Source of the DNA: Anaerosporomusa subterranea
GTDB taxonomy: Bacteria > Bacillota > Negativicutes > Sporomusales > Acetonemataceae
Assembly (NCBI RefSeq): GCF_001611555.1
Contig: NZ_LSGP01000013.1
Span: 62,001 to 126,000 of the forward strand
DNA: 64,000 bases
Direction: 5' to 3'
Shown piece by piece: positions 28,524 through 35,855 of the stretch. The notes under the pieces were generated by a model. The model saw only the letters and a list, made by a program, of their open reading frames with translations, did not search any database and was not told the origin of the DNA. The first letter of the stretch is position 1. Every line of letters begins with the position of its first letter. The position numbers were made by a program, and so were the translations under genes.

Positions 28524-29264
28524 ATGAGAGGATTAAAAGGTAAGGTAGCAATTATTACAGGAGCAGCAGGAGGGATTGGCAAGGCTACAGCGCTTCGTTT
28601 TGCTGAGGAAGGCGCCGATATTGTTGTTGCTGACTTCGCCGATGGCGCCGGTACAGTTCAGGAAGTTGAGGCTAAAGGTACCAAGGCCGTTTATGTCAAA
28701 GTAGACGTTACCAATGAAGACAGTGTTAAAGCTATGGTTGTTAAAGCCATTGAGGTATTTGGCAAAGTTGACGTTCTGATCAACAACGCAGGTATTACCA
28801 AGGACGCTATGATGAAAAAGATGACCAAAGATGCTTGGGATGCAGTTATCAGCGTTAACCTAACTGGTGTGTTCAATTGCACATCCGCAGTGCTCCCCCA
28901 CATGCTTGAGCAGAAATCCGGCGTTGTGCTGACCACTTCTTCGGTTGTCGGCATCTATGGAAACCTTGGACAGACAAACTATGCTGCTACTAAGTGGGGC
29001 GTTATCGGCATGACCAAATCCTGGGCCAAAGAAATGGCTAAAAACGGTCTTCGCTTTAACTGCGTAGCTCCTGGTTTCATCGGTACTGAAATGGTTAAAA
29101 AAATACCTGAGCAAGTATTGGCCGAAAAGATCTTAGTTAAAGTTCCTCAAGGCCGTTTGGGTGAGCCTGAAGAAATTGCTGCCGCATTTGCCTTCCTTGC
29201 TTCCGACGACGCTAAGTTCATTAATGGCGCCGTATTGAGCGTTGACGGAGCTTGCACACTATAA
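28524..29264 (+). CDS. short-chain dehydrogenase, acetoacetyl-CoA/3-oxoacyl reductase type (copy 1)
   Basis: A 246-residue classical SDR with cofactor motif TGAAGGIG (12-19), NNAG (87-90) and the catalytic set Asn112, Ser140, Tyr153, Lys157. Family members are FabG and PhaB; between a CoA-transferase and a thiolase, PhaB-like reduction of acetoacetyl-CoA to (R)-3-hydroxybutyryl-CoA is the likeliest role. ATG 28524 follows GGAAGGAGA. A GCGGCT/AGCCGC mini-hairpin sits just before the ribosome site. A paralogue of roughly 85-90% identity by eye is at 34977. Confidence 0.88.
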   Translation: MRGLKGKVAIITGAAGGIGKATALRFAEEGADIVVADFADGAGTVQEVEAKGTKAVYVKVDVTNEDSVKAMVVKAIEVFGKVDVLINNAGITKDAMMKKMTKDAWDAVISVNLTGVFNCTSAVLPHMLEQKSGVVLTTSSVVGIYGNLGQTNYAATKWGVIGMTKSWAKEMAKNGLRFNCVAPGFIGTEMVKKIPEQVLAEKILVKVPQGRLGEPEEIAAAFAFLASDDAKFINGAVLSVDGACTL

Positions 29265-29345
29265 TTTAAACTGAACGCTGACAGGACCTGGCCAAAGCCG
29301 GGTCCTAACAAATGAAGGATTAAAAGAATAAGGGAGGAATCCAAC

Positions 29346-30524
29346 ATGAGAGAAGTAGTCATCGTCGCAGCGGCGCGAACCGCTATCGGTAATTTCAACG
29401 GCAGTCTTGCATCCTTCTCGGCGCCTGAATTAGGTAAATTTGCGATTGAGGAAGCTCTGAAACGTGCAGGTATTGACGGATCTGCAGTCGACGAGGTCAT
29501 CCTCGGCAACGTGCTCCAGGCCGGCATTGGACAGAACCCAGCCCGTCAAGCCGCCATCAAAGCCGGTTTGCCAGTGGAAGTTCCCTCCTATACCATTAAC
29601 AAGGTCTGCGGCTCCGGCCTGAAATCAGTCAACCTAGCCGCTCAAGCCATCCGGGTAGGTGACTCTGATACCATCGTCGCCGGTGGCTTTGAAAGTATGA
29701 CGAATGCGCCGTTCCTGTTGGAGAAGGCGCGCTGGGGCTACCGCATGGGACATGGAAAGGTGATTGATGTCATGATTCGCGACGGTCTGTGGTGCGCGTT
29801 TAATGACTACCACATGGGCATTACGGCGGAAAACGTTGCCGAAAAATTTGGCGTCAGCCGCGAAGACCAAGACCAACTCGCAGCCGAGTCTCAAGCCAAA
29901 GCGTTGAAAGCGATCGAAAATGGCTACTTCAAGCAGGAAATCGTTCCAGTAGTGGTGAAGGGCAGAAAAGGCGATGTTGTCTTTGATACAGACGAATACC
30001 CCAAACCTGGCACTGACGGTACATCACTGTGTGGCCTAAAGCCTGCCTTCAAGAAAGAAGGCAGCGTTACCGCCGGCAATGCGTCAGGCATTAATGACGG
30101 CGCAGCCGCTCTGGTCGTCATGTCGGCGGAAAAAGCCGCGAAACTCGGTCTGAAACCGCTAGCTAAAATCCTGTCTTATGGCGAAGGTGGCGTTGATCCG
30201 TCAATCATGGGCATGGGCCCTGTAGCTGCTACCCGCAAAGCGCTTGACAGAGCCGGATTAACCATTGGCGATATCGACCTGATCGAGGCCAATGAAGCGT
30301 TTGCCGCTCAGTTCTTAGCAGTGGGTAAAGAACTCAGCTTTATTAAGGAAAAAGTCAATGTTCACGGTGGCGCTATTGCCCTTGGTCATCCGATCGGTGC
30401 CAGCGGCGCGCGTATTCTGGTTACTCTGCTCCATGCCATGAAACAGCATGGCGCTAAACGCGGCTTGGCCACACTTTGCATCGGCGGCGGTCAAGGTGTC
30501 GCGACAATTATCGAATCTGTCTAA
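29346..30524 (+). CDS. acetyl-CoA C-acetyltransferase (thiolase)
   Basis: A 392-residue biosynthetic/degradative thiolase with nucleophile Cys88 (NKVCGSG), the [10 protein letters not shown] His motif near 348 and the proton-transfer Cys near 378 (LCIGGGQG). It interconverts two acetyl-CoA with acetoacetyl-CoA. ATG 29346 follows GGGAGGAA. A GC-rich 9-bp hairpin lies between the reductase and this gene and may affect transcript stability. Confidence 0.95.
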   Translation: MREVVIVAAARTAIGNFNGSLASFSAPELGKFAIEEALKRAGIDGSAVDEVILGNVLQAGIGQNPARQAAIKAGLPVEVPSYTINKVCGSGLKSVNLAAQAIRVGDSDTIVAGGFESMTNAPFLLEKARWGYRMGHGKVIDVMIRDGLWCAFNDYHMGITAENVAEKFGVSREDQDQLAAESQAKALKAIENGYFKQEIVPVVVKGRKGDVVFDTDEYPKPGTDGTSLCGLKPAFKKEGSVTAGNASGINDGAAALVVMSAEKAAKLGLKPLAKILSYGEGGVDPSIMGMGPVAATRKALDRAGLTIGDIDLIEANEAFAAQFLAVGKELSFIKEKVNVHGGAIALGHPIGASGARILVTLLHAMKQHGAKRGLATLCIGGGQGVATIIESV

Positions 30525-30531
30525 ATTACTG

Positions 30532-30570
30532 AGTAGTAGCGCCAATAGCAATTTTGCTGGCGCTACTACT
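30532..30570. other. 13-bp hairpin after the thiolase gene
   Basis: AGTAGTAGCGCCA pairs perfectly with TGGCGCTACTACT. It is followed by A-runs rather than T-runs on the plus strand, so it is not a classical terminator for thiolase; an RNA-stability or partial attenuation role is possible. Confidence 0.55.
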
Positions 30571-30623
30571 AAAAAAAATAATGTGATTTTTTTCACTTTA
30601 TCGCAACCATTTATTGCAGCTTG

Positions 30624-30632
30624 TGTTATAAT
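30624..30632 (+). promoter_or_regulatory. extended -10 promoter candidate upstream of the acyl-CoA dehydrogenase gene
   Basis: TGT-TATAAT is a perfect extended -10 element, but no good -35 is visible. It would start a transcript with a leader of about 105 bases for the bcd-etf block independently of sigma54. Confidence 0.45.
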
Positions 30633-30744
30633 AATCAGAGAACTCTAGAAAAAGCTAGATTGTCTTTGAGCGAGCTTACAGTCTACGGATTGGCCGCAGG
30701 CTGTGCTAAGATAAAAAAACGAAAAATTCTGAGGAGGGTTTACT

Positions 30745-31884
30745 ATGATTTTTCAACTCAACGAAGAACAATTAATGATGCAAAAAATGGTACGTGAATT
30801 TGCAGAGAAGAAAGTTGCGCCAGGCGCAGCAGAACGCGACGAAGCCGAACAATTTGACAGGGAACTGTATAACGAGCTGTCAGACCTCGGTGTATCCGGC
30901 ATCTGTTTCCCTGAAGAATACGGCGGCGCCGGCGGTGACACTTTAAGCTACATATTGGCAGTTGAAGAACTCAGCCGCGCTGACGACGGTGTCGGCGTTT
31001 CCTTATCCGCGACTGTTTCTCTTTGCGCTTGGCCGATCTTCGCCTATGGAACCGAAGCCCAAAAGAAAAAATACCTCACCCCGCTAGCGGAAGGCACTCA
31101 TATGGGAGCCTTCGGCCTTACTGAGCCGAACGCCGGCACTGATGCTGCTTCCCAACAAACTGTCGCAGTGCTTGATGGTGATCACTATGTACTGAATGGC
31201 AGCAAGATCTTTATTACTAACGCCCGCGAAGCGGAAACCTATATTGTGATGGCAATGACAGATAAAAGCAGAGGGACAAGAGGAATTTCCGCCTTTATCG
31301 TCGAAAAAGACACTCCAGGCTTCACTTTTGGCAAAAAAGAACATAAGATGGGCATCCGTTCCTCAATTACCATGGAACTGATTTTCCAAGACGCAAGAAT
31401 TCCCAAAGAAAATCTTCTTGGTAAAGAAGGCGACGGTTTCAAAATCGCTATGACCACCTTGGACGGCGGCCGCATTGGCGTTGCCGCGCAAGCTCTCGGC
31501 ATTGCGCAAGCTGCACTGGATCACGCAGTCAAATACTCCAAAGAACGCGTTCAATTTGGCAAGCCTATTGCTGCTAACCAAGCGATCGCTTTCATGATTG
31601 CCGATATGGCAACCAAAGTTGAAGCCGCTCGTCTGTTAACCTACCGCGCTGCTTATTGTAAAGATCAAGGCCTGTCGTACTCCAAAGAAGCGGCTATGGC
31701 GAAAATGTATGCCTCAGACGCTGCGATGGCTGTCACGACTGACGCGGTCCAAATTTTCGGCGGTTATGGTTACAGTCGCGAATACCCGGTTGAGCGCCTG
31801 ATGAGAAATGCAAAAATTACCCAAATTTATGAAGGTACAAACCAAGTTCAGCGTATGGTCGTCTCAGGCGCCGTTCTGCGCTAA
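30745..31884 (+). CDS. acyl-CoA dehydrogenase, probably butyryl-CoA dehydrogenase
   Basis: A 379-residue FAD enzyme with family signatures [14 protein letters not shown], the QIFGGYGY helix and catalytic Glu363 in IYEGTNQ. Directly followed by etfB and etfA, it resembles the Bcd of clostridial-type butyrate pathways. It would convert crotonyl-CoA to butyryl-CoA or the reverse. ATG 30745 follows TGAGGAGGG. Substrate chain length is inferred from context. Confidence 0.9.
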   Translation: MIFQLNEEQLMMQKMVREFAEKKVAPGAAERDEAEQFDRELYNELSDLGVSGICFPEEYGGAGGDTLSYILAVEELSRADDGVGVSLSATVSLCAWPIFAYGTEAQKKKYLTPLAEGTHMGAFGLTEPNAGTDAASQQTVAVLDGDHYVLNGSKIFITNAREAETYIVMAMTDKSRGTRGISAFIVEKDTPGFTFGKKEHKMGIRSSITMELIFQDARIPKENLLGKEGDGFKIAMTTLDGGRIGVAAQALGIAQAALDHAVKYSKERVQFGKPIAANQAIAFMIADMATKVEAARLLTYRAAYCKDQGLSYSKEAAMAKMYASDAAMAVTTDAVQIFGGYGYSREYPVERLMRNAKITQIYEGTNQVQRMVVSGAVLR

Positions 31885-31916
31885 CTGGAATCTGAAAAGC
31901 AACAGGAGGCAGGAAA

Positions 31917-32702
31917 ATGGAAATCGTGGTCTTTGTCAAGCAAGTGCCTGACACTACCGAAGTCAAGATCGACCCTCAAACCAACACGCTAATTCGCCAG
32001 GGCGTACCCAGCATTGTTAACCCGTTTGATAAGAACGCGGTCGAGGCAGCCCTGCAACTCAAGGAGAAGCATGGCGGCAAGGTGACTGTGGTTTCAATGG
32101 GACCGCCCCAGGCCAAAGACGCGCTGAAGGAATGTATCGCCATGGGCGCTGATGAAGCATTGCTCGTCAGTGATCGGGCATTCGGCGGGGCCGACACTCT
32201 CGCTACTAGCTACACACTTGCTGCGGCCGCGAAGAAACTCGGCAAAGTTGACATGATTATCTGCGGCAAACAAGCCATTGATGGCGACACGGCGCAAGTC
32301 GGGCCAGAGATTGCCGAACACCTCGGTATGCCGCAAGTTACCTATGTAGCCAAAATCGACGTTAACGGCGAGACCGTCCGCGTCGAACGCGAACACGAAG
32401 AAGGCTATGAAATTATCGAAGTTAACATGCCGGTCCTGCTAACTGTCGTAAAATCAATTAACGAGCCACGCTATCCGACCGTCAAGGGCACGATGAAAGC
32501 CAACCGTAAAGAAATTCCGGTCTGGACTGTGAATGACATTGAAGTGGACGCCGAGAAAATCGGTTTGAAGGGCTCGCCTACCCAAGTCCGCAAGATATTT
32601 ACCCCCAAACAGCGTGTGCAGGGCGAAGTCATTCAGGCGGAGACTGCACGGGAAGCCGTTGCGGCTCTGATTCAAAAACTGTCTGACGCGAAAATTGTGT
32701 AG
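31917..32702 (+). CDS. etfB: electron transfer flavoprotein beta subunit
   Basis: A 261-residue EtfB. Typical segments are VVFVKQVPDTTEV, NPFDKNAVEAALQLKE, CGKQAIDGDTAQVGP and EPRYPT. It binds a flavin and forms a heterodimer with EtfA. ATG 31917 follows ACAGGAGG; etfA starts 13 bases after the stop. The context with a Bcd-like dehydrogenase is that of electron-bifurcating complexes. Confidence 0.95.
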   Translation: MEIVVFVKQVPDTTEVKIDPQTNTLIRQGVPSIVNPFDKNAVEAALQLKEKHGGKVTVVSMGPPQAKDALKECIAMGADEALLVSDRAFGGADTLATSYTLAAAAKKLGKVDMIICGKQAIDGDTAQVGPEIAEHLGMPQVTYVAKIDVNGETVRVEREHEEGYEIIEVNMPVLLTVVKSINEPRYPTVKGTMKANRKEIPVWTVNDIEVDAEKIGLKGSPTQVRKIFTPKQRVQGEVIQAETAREAVAALIQKLSDAKIV

Positions 32703-32715
32703 GGGGTAACAGAAA

Positions 32716-33915
32716 ATGGCTGTAAAAGTAATTCCTGATCAATGTATTGGTTGCACCGCTTGTGTGAATGTATGCCCATTTGGCGCCATCATCATGCAAG
32801 ACGGCAAAGCATTTATCACTGAGGCCTGCACGGCGTGCGGCGCTTGTATTGACGTCTGCCCGGTCGGCGCGATTATTCGCGAAGACGAAGGCCCTAAAGC
32901 TGTCGCGGCAGACAAAGGCTCATATAAAGGTGTTTGGGTTTTCATCGAGCAAGTCGAAGGCCAAGCCCGTGGCGTAGGCATTGAACTCTTAGGTCAGGCC
33001 CGTCAATTGGCTGACCAGATGAAAGAAGAAGTAGCTGCTGTGCTCATCGGTGATAAAGTGGAGCACCTGGCGGCAGACCTATTTGCCAGCGGCGCTGACA
33101 AAGTGTATTTGGTCGAAGGGCCGGAATACGCGCTTTACAGCACAGATGGCTACACCATCGCCTTTGCTGACTTGATCGAGACCTACAAGCCATCGGTTAT
33201 TCTGATGGGTGCTACCAATGACGGCCGTGATCTTGGACCACGCGTCGCCTGCCGCGTGCAAACCGGCTTGACGGCTGACTGCACTGGCTTGTCGATTGAC
33301 GAACAAACCGGATTAGTTGCTTGGACCCGTCCCGCTTTTGGCGGTAACATCATGGCAACCATCCTCTGTCCAGATCATCGTCCGCAAATGGGCACAATTC
33401 GTCCGAAAGTCTTCAAAAAGCCTGAACCGGATGCCACAAGAACTGGTGAGATTGTCCGCGTAGCCAGCAAAGTCAAGGCAGACGACATCCGCACCAAGCT
33501 GGTTGATATCCTGCGTGTCTGCACTGCGTCTTGCAACTTGGAAGAAGCCGAGATCATCGTCTCTGGCGGTCGTGGCATGTGCAAACCGGAAAACTTTGCC
33601 ATGATTGAGGAATTGGCAGACGTGTTGGGCGGCGCTGTCGGCGCATCTCGCGCAGCGGTTGACGCAGGTTGGAAGCAAGCCTTGCATCAGGTTGGCCAAA
33701 CTGGCAAAACCGTTGGTCCAAAAATTTACTTTGCTTTCGGTATTTCTGGTGCGATTCAGCATCTGGCAGGCATGAGTTCTTCAGATATCATTATCGCTGT
33801 CAATAAGGACGCCGACGCCCCAATCTTCAAAATGGCTGACTACGGTATTGTCGGCGATGCCATGGAAATTCTACCGATCTTGACCGAAGAATTCAAAAAA
33901 ATTAAGCAAGCGTAA
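32716..33915 (+). CDS. etfA: electron transfer flavoprotein alpha subunit with N-terminal 2x[4Fe-4S] ferredoxin domain
   Basis: The 399-residue product begins with an 8Fe ferredoxin module: Cys10, 13, 16, 20 and Cys38, 41, 44, 48. The EtfA flavin domain follows, with VSGGRGMCKPENF and QVGQTGKTVGPKIYFAFGISG. EtfA proteins of this architecture occur in anaerobes, for example in caffeyl-CoA reductase complexes, and link Etf to ferredoxin chemistry. This supports coupling to low-potential electrons, although bifurcation is not provable from sequence. Confidence 0.95.
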   Translation: MAVKVIPDQCIGCTACVNVCPFGAIIMQDGKAFITEACTACGACIDVCPVGAIIREDEGPKAVAADKGSYKGVWVFIEQVEGQARGVGIELLGQARQLADQMKEEVAAVLIGDKVEHLAADLFASGADKVYLVEGPEYALYSTDGYTIAFADLIETYKPSVILMGATNDGRDLGPRVACRVQTGLTADCTGLSIDEQTGLVAWTRPAFGGNIMATILCPDHRPQMGTIRPKVFKKPEPDATRTGEIVRVASKVKADDIRTKLVDILRVCTASCNLEEAEIIVSGGRGMCKPENFAMIEELADVLGGAVGASRAAVDAGWKQALHQVGQTGKTVGPKIYFAFGISGAIQHLAGMSSSDIIIAVNKDADAPIFKMADYGIVGDAMEILPILTEEFKKIKQA

Positions 33916-33981
33916 TCACTGCAAAAAAAAATTGCCGTTGCGCGTATTTATAATGTGACGGCTCAAATAGGAGAGGATATC

Positions 33982-34398
33982 ATGGTACAAGATATTCCAT
34001 TTGCAGACATTAAAATCGGGGATAAAGCCAGCATGTCAAAAACTGTCACCGAATATGACGTCTATACCTTTGCGGGCTTGACCGGAGACTTTAATCCGGT
34101 GCATGTCAATGCAGAATTTGCTAAGAACACGATGTTCAAAGAACGTATTGCCCATGGCATGTTGTCAGCCGGATTTATCTCCGCTGTGTTGGGAACCACT
34201 TTGCCTGGCGCTAATACCATTTACCTTGGCCAAGAACTATCGTTCAAAGCCCCGGTCAAGATTGGCGACACAGTTACCGCAACTGTAGAAGTTATTGAAA
34301 AAATTGAAGAAAAGCACCGTCTAGTTTTCAGGACAACTGTTGTGAATCAAGAGGGTACCCTGGTTATTGACGGCAAGGCCACCGCATTGAAGAAGTAA
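33982..34398 (+). CDS. MaoC-like (R)-specific enoyl-CoA hydratase
   Basis: A 138-residue hot-dog-fold hydratase with hydratase-2 motif DFNPVHVNAEFA and the following HGML. PhaJ/MaoC members hydrate crotonyl-CoA to (R)-3-hydroxybutyryl-CoA or the reverse. ATG 33982 follows TAGGAGAGGA; an in-frame start at 33955 lacks a ribosome site. It supplies the dehydratase step that this locus otherwise lacks, since no crotonase gene is visible. Confidence 0.88.
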   Translation: MVQDIPFADIKIGDKASMSKTVTEYDVYTFAGLTGDFNPVHVNAEFAKNTMFKERIAHGMLSAGFISAVLGTTLPGANTIYLGQELSFKAPVKIGDTVTATVEVIEKIEEKHRLVFRTTVVNQEGTLVIDGKATALKK

Positions 34399-34404
34399 AA
34401 GAGT

Positions 34405-34447
34405 CCCCCTCCTGTAGAATTTCAGCAATGAAATAAACGGGAGGGGG
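34405..34447 (+). promoter_or_regulatory. hairpin that pairs with a ribosome binding site
   Basis: CCCCCTCC (34405-34412) is complementary to GGAGGGGG (34440-34447), which is the ribosome site of the GTG start at 34455. The fold would mask translation of the small HTH frame. It may alternatively be only the transcript-end hairpin of the maoC gene, though no U-run follows. Confidence 0.5.
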
Positions 34448-34454
34448 TACTGTC

Positions 34455-34712
34455 GTGTCTAATGAAAGCAAACGAGGATATACCCATATCCAAGCACTTG
34501 AGAAAGAGATATTAGAAATGATTGCAAGCGGAAAAACCCAGCGGGAAGTATTTGATTACTTTGGCTTTAAGAACAAATATGTAATTAAACGCTTTGTCTC
34601 CCGATATCGGCGACGCCAGTTCGCAGAAGAAGATTGCTTCGGCCTGTGGCCTCTCAATAACATATGGGGGCGAATTAGCATCCCGCCAATGTCATCGCGA
34701 GGAACGCAGTGA
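34455..34712 (+). pseudogene. truncated HTH protein resembling IS3-family OrfA N-terminus
   Basis: The 85-residue frame starts at GTG 34455. Residues 9-53 (YTHIQALEKEILEM, GKTQREVFDYFGF, YVIKRFVSRYRRRQ) look like the helix-turn-helix of IS3-type OrfA proteins. After that the sequence loses resemblance and runs into a dispersed-repeat-like segment. No OrfB or terminal inverted repeats are visible. I read it as a mobile-element relic, but a small standalone DNA-binding protein is possible. Confidence 0.5.
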
Positions 34713-34721
34713 AGGGGCGAT
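34694..34721. repeat. short ATCGCGAGGAACG-type palindromic repeat
   Basis: The segment begins ATCGC and ends GCGAT around a GAGGAACGCAGTGAAGG-like core. This is a pattern familiar from dispersed intergenic repeats in many bacteria; spurious frames over it read HREERSEGAI. It overlaps the tail of the HTH relic. Confidence 0.5.
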
Positions 34722-34823
34722 ATTTTTCGTTTTTTGCAGTCTTTCTTGCTCATGGCACGCTTATGTGTTGAGTAGCACAGTGGAGTACAATCTTGTTAGC
34801 ACAACTCTCGGTCGTACGCGTCT

Positions 34824-34840
34824 TTAGACACGGTGTCTAA
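34824..34840. promoter_or_regulatory. palindromic upstream activating site, copy 2
   Basis: TTAGACA-CGG-TGTCTAA is a perfect 7-bp-arm palindrome centred about 98 bases upstream of the predicted sigma54 start site near 34930. Its core is the same as that of the site at 26704-26721. Confidence 0.72.
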
Positions 34841-34903
34841 TTGGGTACATACTTGACTACGTTTTTGAGTGACCGAGAGCCTATCTTTTGCATTATTTCG
34901 GCT

Positions 34904-34918
34904 TGGCGCGCTTCTTGC
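34904..34918 (+). promoter_or_regulatory. sigma54 (-24/-12) promoter of the second reductase gene
   Basis: TGGCGCG-N4-TTGC matches the RpoN consensus except for G at position 5, with correct GG-GC spacing. The predicted leader is 47 bases. Confidence 0.82.
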
Positions 34919-34976
34919 ATTTTGTAGTGATTGCAAACGTTGTTTACTGCTATAAAAAAATCAGGAGGTAATGTAC

Positions 34977-35717
34977 ATGAGAGGATTAAAAGACAAAGTC
35001 GCTATTATCACCGGTGCTGCTGGCGGGATCGGTAAGGCGACTGCATTGCGGTTCGCAGCCGAAGGAACGTACGTTGTTGTAGCCGATTTTGCTGATGGCA
35101 GCGGTACTGTTGCAGAAGTCGAGCAGTTGGGCTCCAAGGGCTTGTATGTTCAAGTCGATGTCACCAACCCTGACAGTGTAAAAGCCATGGTTGAGAAGGC
35201 CAAAGAAGTCTTTGGCCGCGTTGACGTGCTGATCAACAACGCAGGGATTACCAAAGATGCTATGATGAAGAAAATGTCCAAAGATGCTTGGGATGCGGTT
35301 ATCGGCGTAAACCTGACTGGCGTATTCAACTGCACTTCAGCTGTTTTGCCGATCATGCTTGAACAACAATCTGGCGTTGTTCTGACGACTTCCTCGGTCG
35401 TTGGTATCTATGGCAACTTAGGTCAAACTAACTATGCCGCCAGCAAATGGGGTGTCATTGGCATGACTAAGTCCTGGGCCAAAGAAATGGCCAAGAACGG
35501 TTTGCGTTTCAACTGCGTAGCTCCTGGCTTTATCGCCACCGATATGGTCAAGAAGATTCCTGAACAAGTTCTCAAAGAAAAAATCATCATCAAGATTCCT
35601 CAAGGCCGCCTAGGTGAGCCGGAAGAAATCGCTGCCGCCTTCGCTTTTCTGGCGTCCGACGATGCAAAATTCATTAACGGCACAGTACTCAGCGTCGACG
35701 GCGCTTGCACACTGTAA
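34977..35717 (+). CDS. short-chain dehydrogenase, acetoacetyl-CoA/3-oxoacyl reductase type (copy 2)
   Basis: A 246-residue SDR nearly identical in layout to the product at 28524-29264, with the same TGAAGGIG, NNAG and Ser-Tyr-Lys set, including GIYGNLGQTNYAASKWG. AGGAGG (34963-34968) is eight bases from ATG 34977 but only two from ATG 34971, and the paralogue also begins MRGLK, so 34977 is chosen. It is a single-gene unit with its own sigma54 promoter and terminator, hence separately controlled from copy 1. Confidence 0.9.
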   Translation: MRGLKDKVAIITGAAGGIGKATALRFAAEGTYVVVADFADGSGTVAEVEQLGSKGLYVQVDVTNPDSVKAMVEKAKEVFGRVDVLINNAGITKDAMMKKMSKDAWDAVIGVNLTGVFNCTSAVLPIMLEQQSGVVLTTSSVVGIYGNLGQTNYAASKWGVIGMTKSWAKEMAKNGLRFNCVAPGFIATDMVKKIPEQVLKEKIIIKIPQGRLGEPEEIAAAFAFLASDDAKFINGTVLSVDGACTL

Positions 35718-35734
35718 GTCAAAACTGGAACTTT

Positions 35735-35786
35735 GCGGTCAGACCCTCGCCAATTGGCTGGGTCTGACTGCTTTTGTCTTTTTTTG
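35735..35786 (+). terminator. Rho-independent terminator after the second reductase gene
   Basis: A 12-bp stem with one G-T pair (35735-35746 with 35760-35771) encloses an inner palindrome and is followed by TTTTGTC and seven T. Confidence 0.9.
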
Positions 35787-35855
35787 TGGACATGCAGGGA
35801 TTGACTGCTCTTCCGTCTAATATAAGGTACTATCGAAGAACGGAGGGGTTCAAAG

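Noticed and set aside
30668-30712. Possible -24/-12 element upstream of the acyl-CoA dehydrogenase (TGGCCG followed by TGTGC)
   Set aside because: The GG-GC spacing is one base too long and the -12 part is poor, so I do not call a fourth sigma54 promoter.
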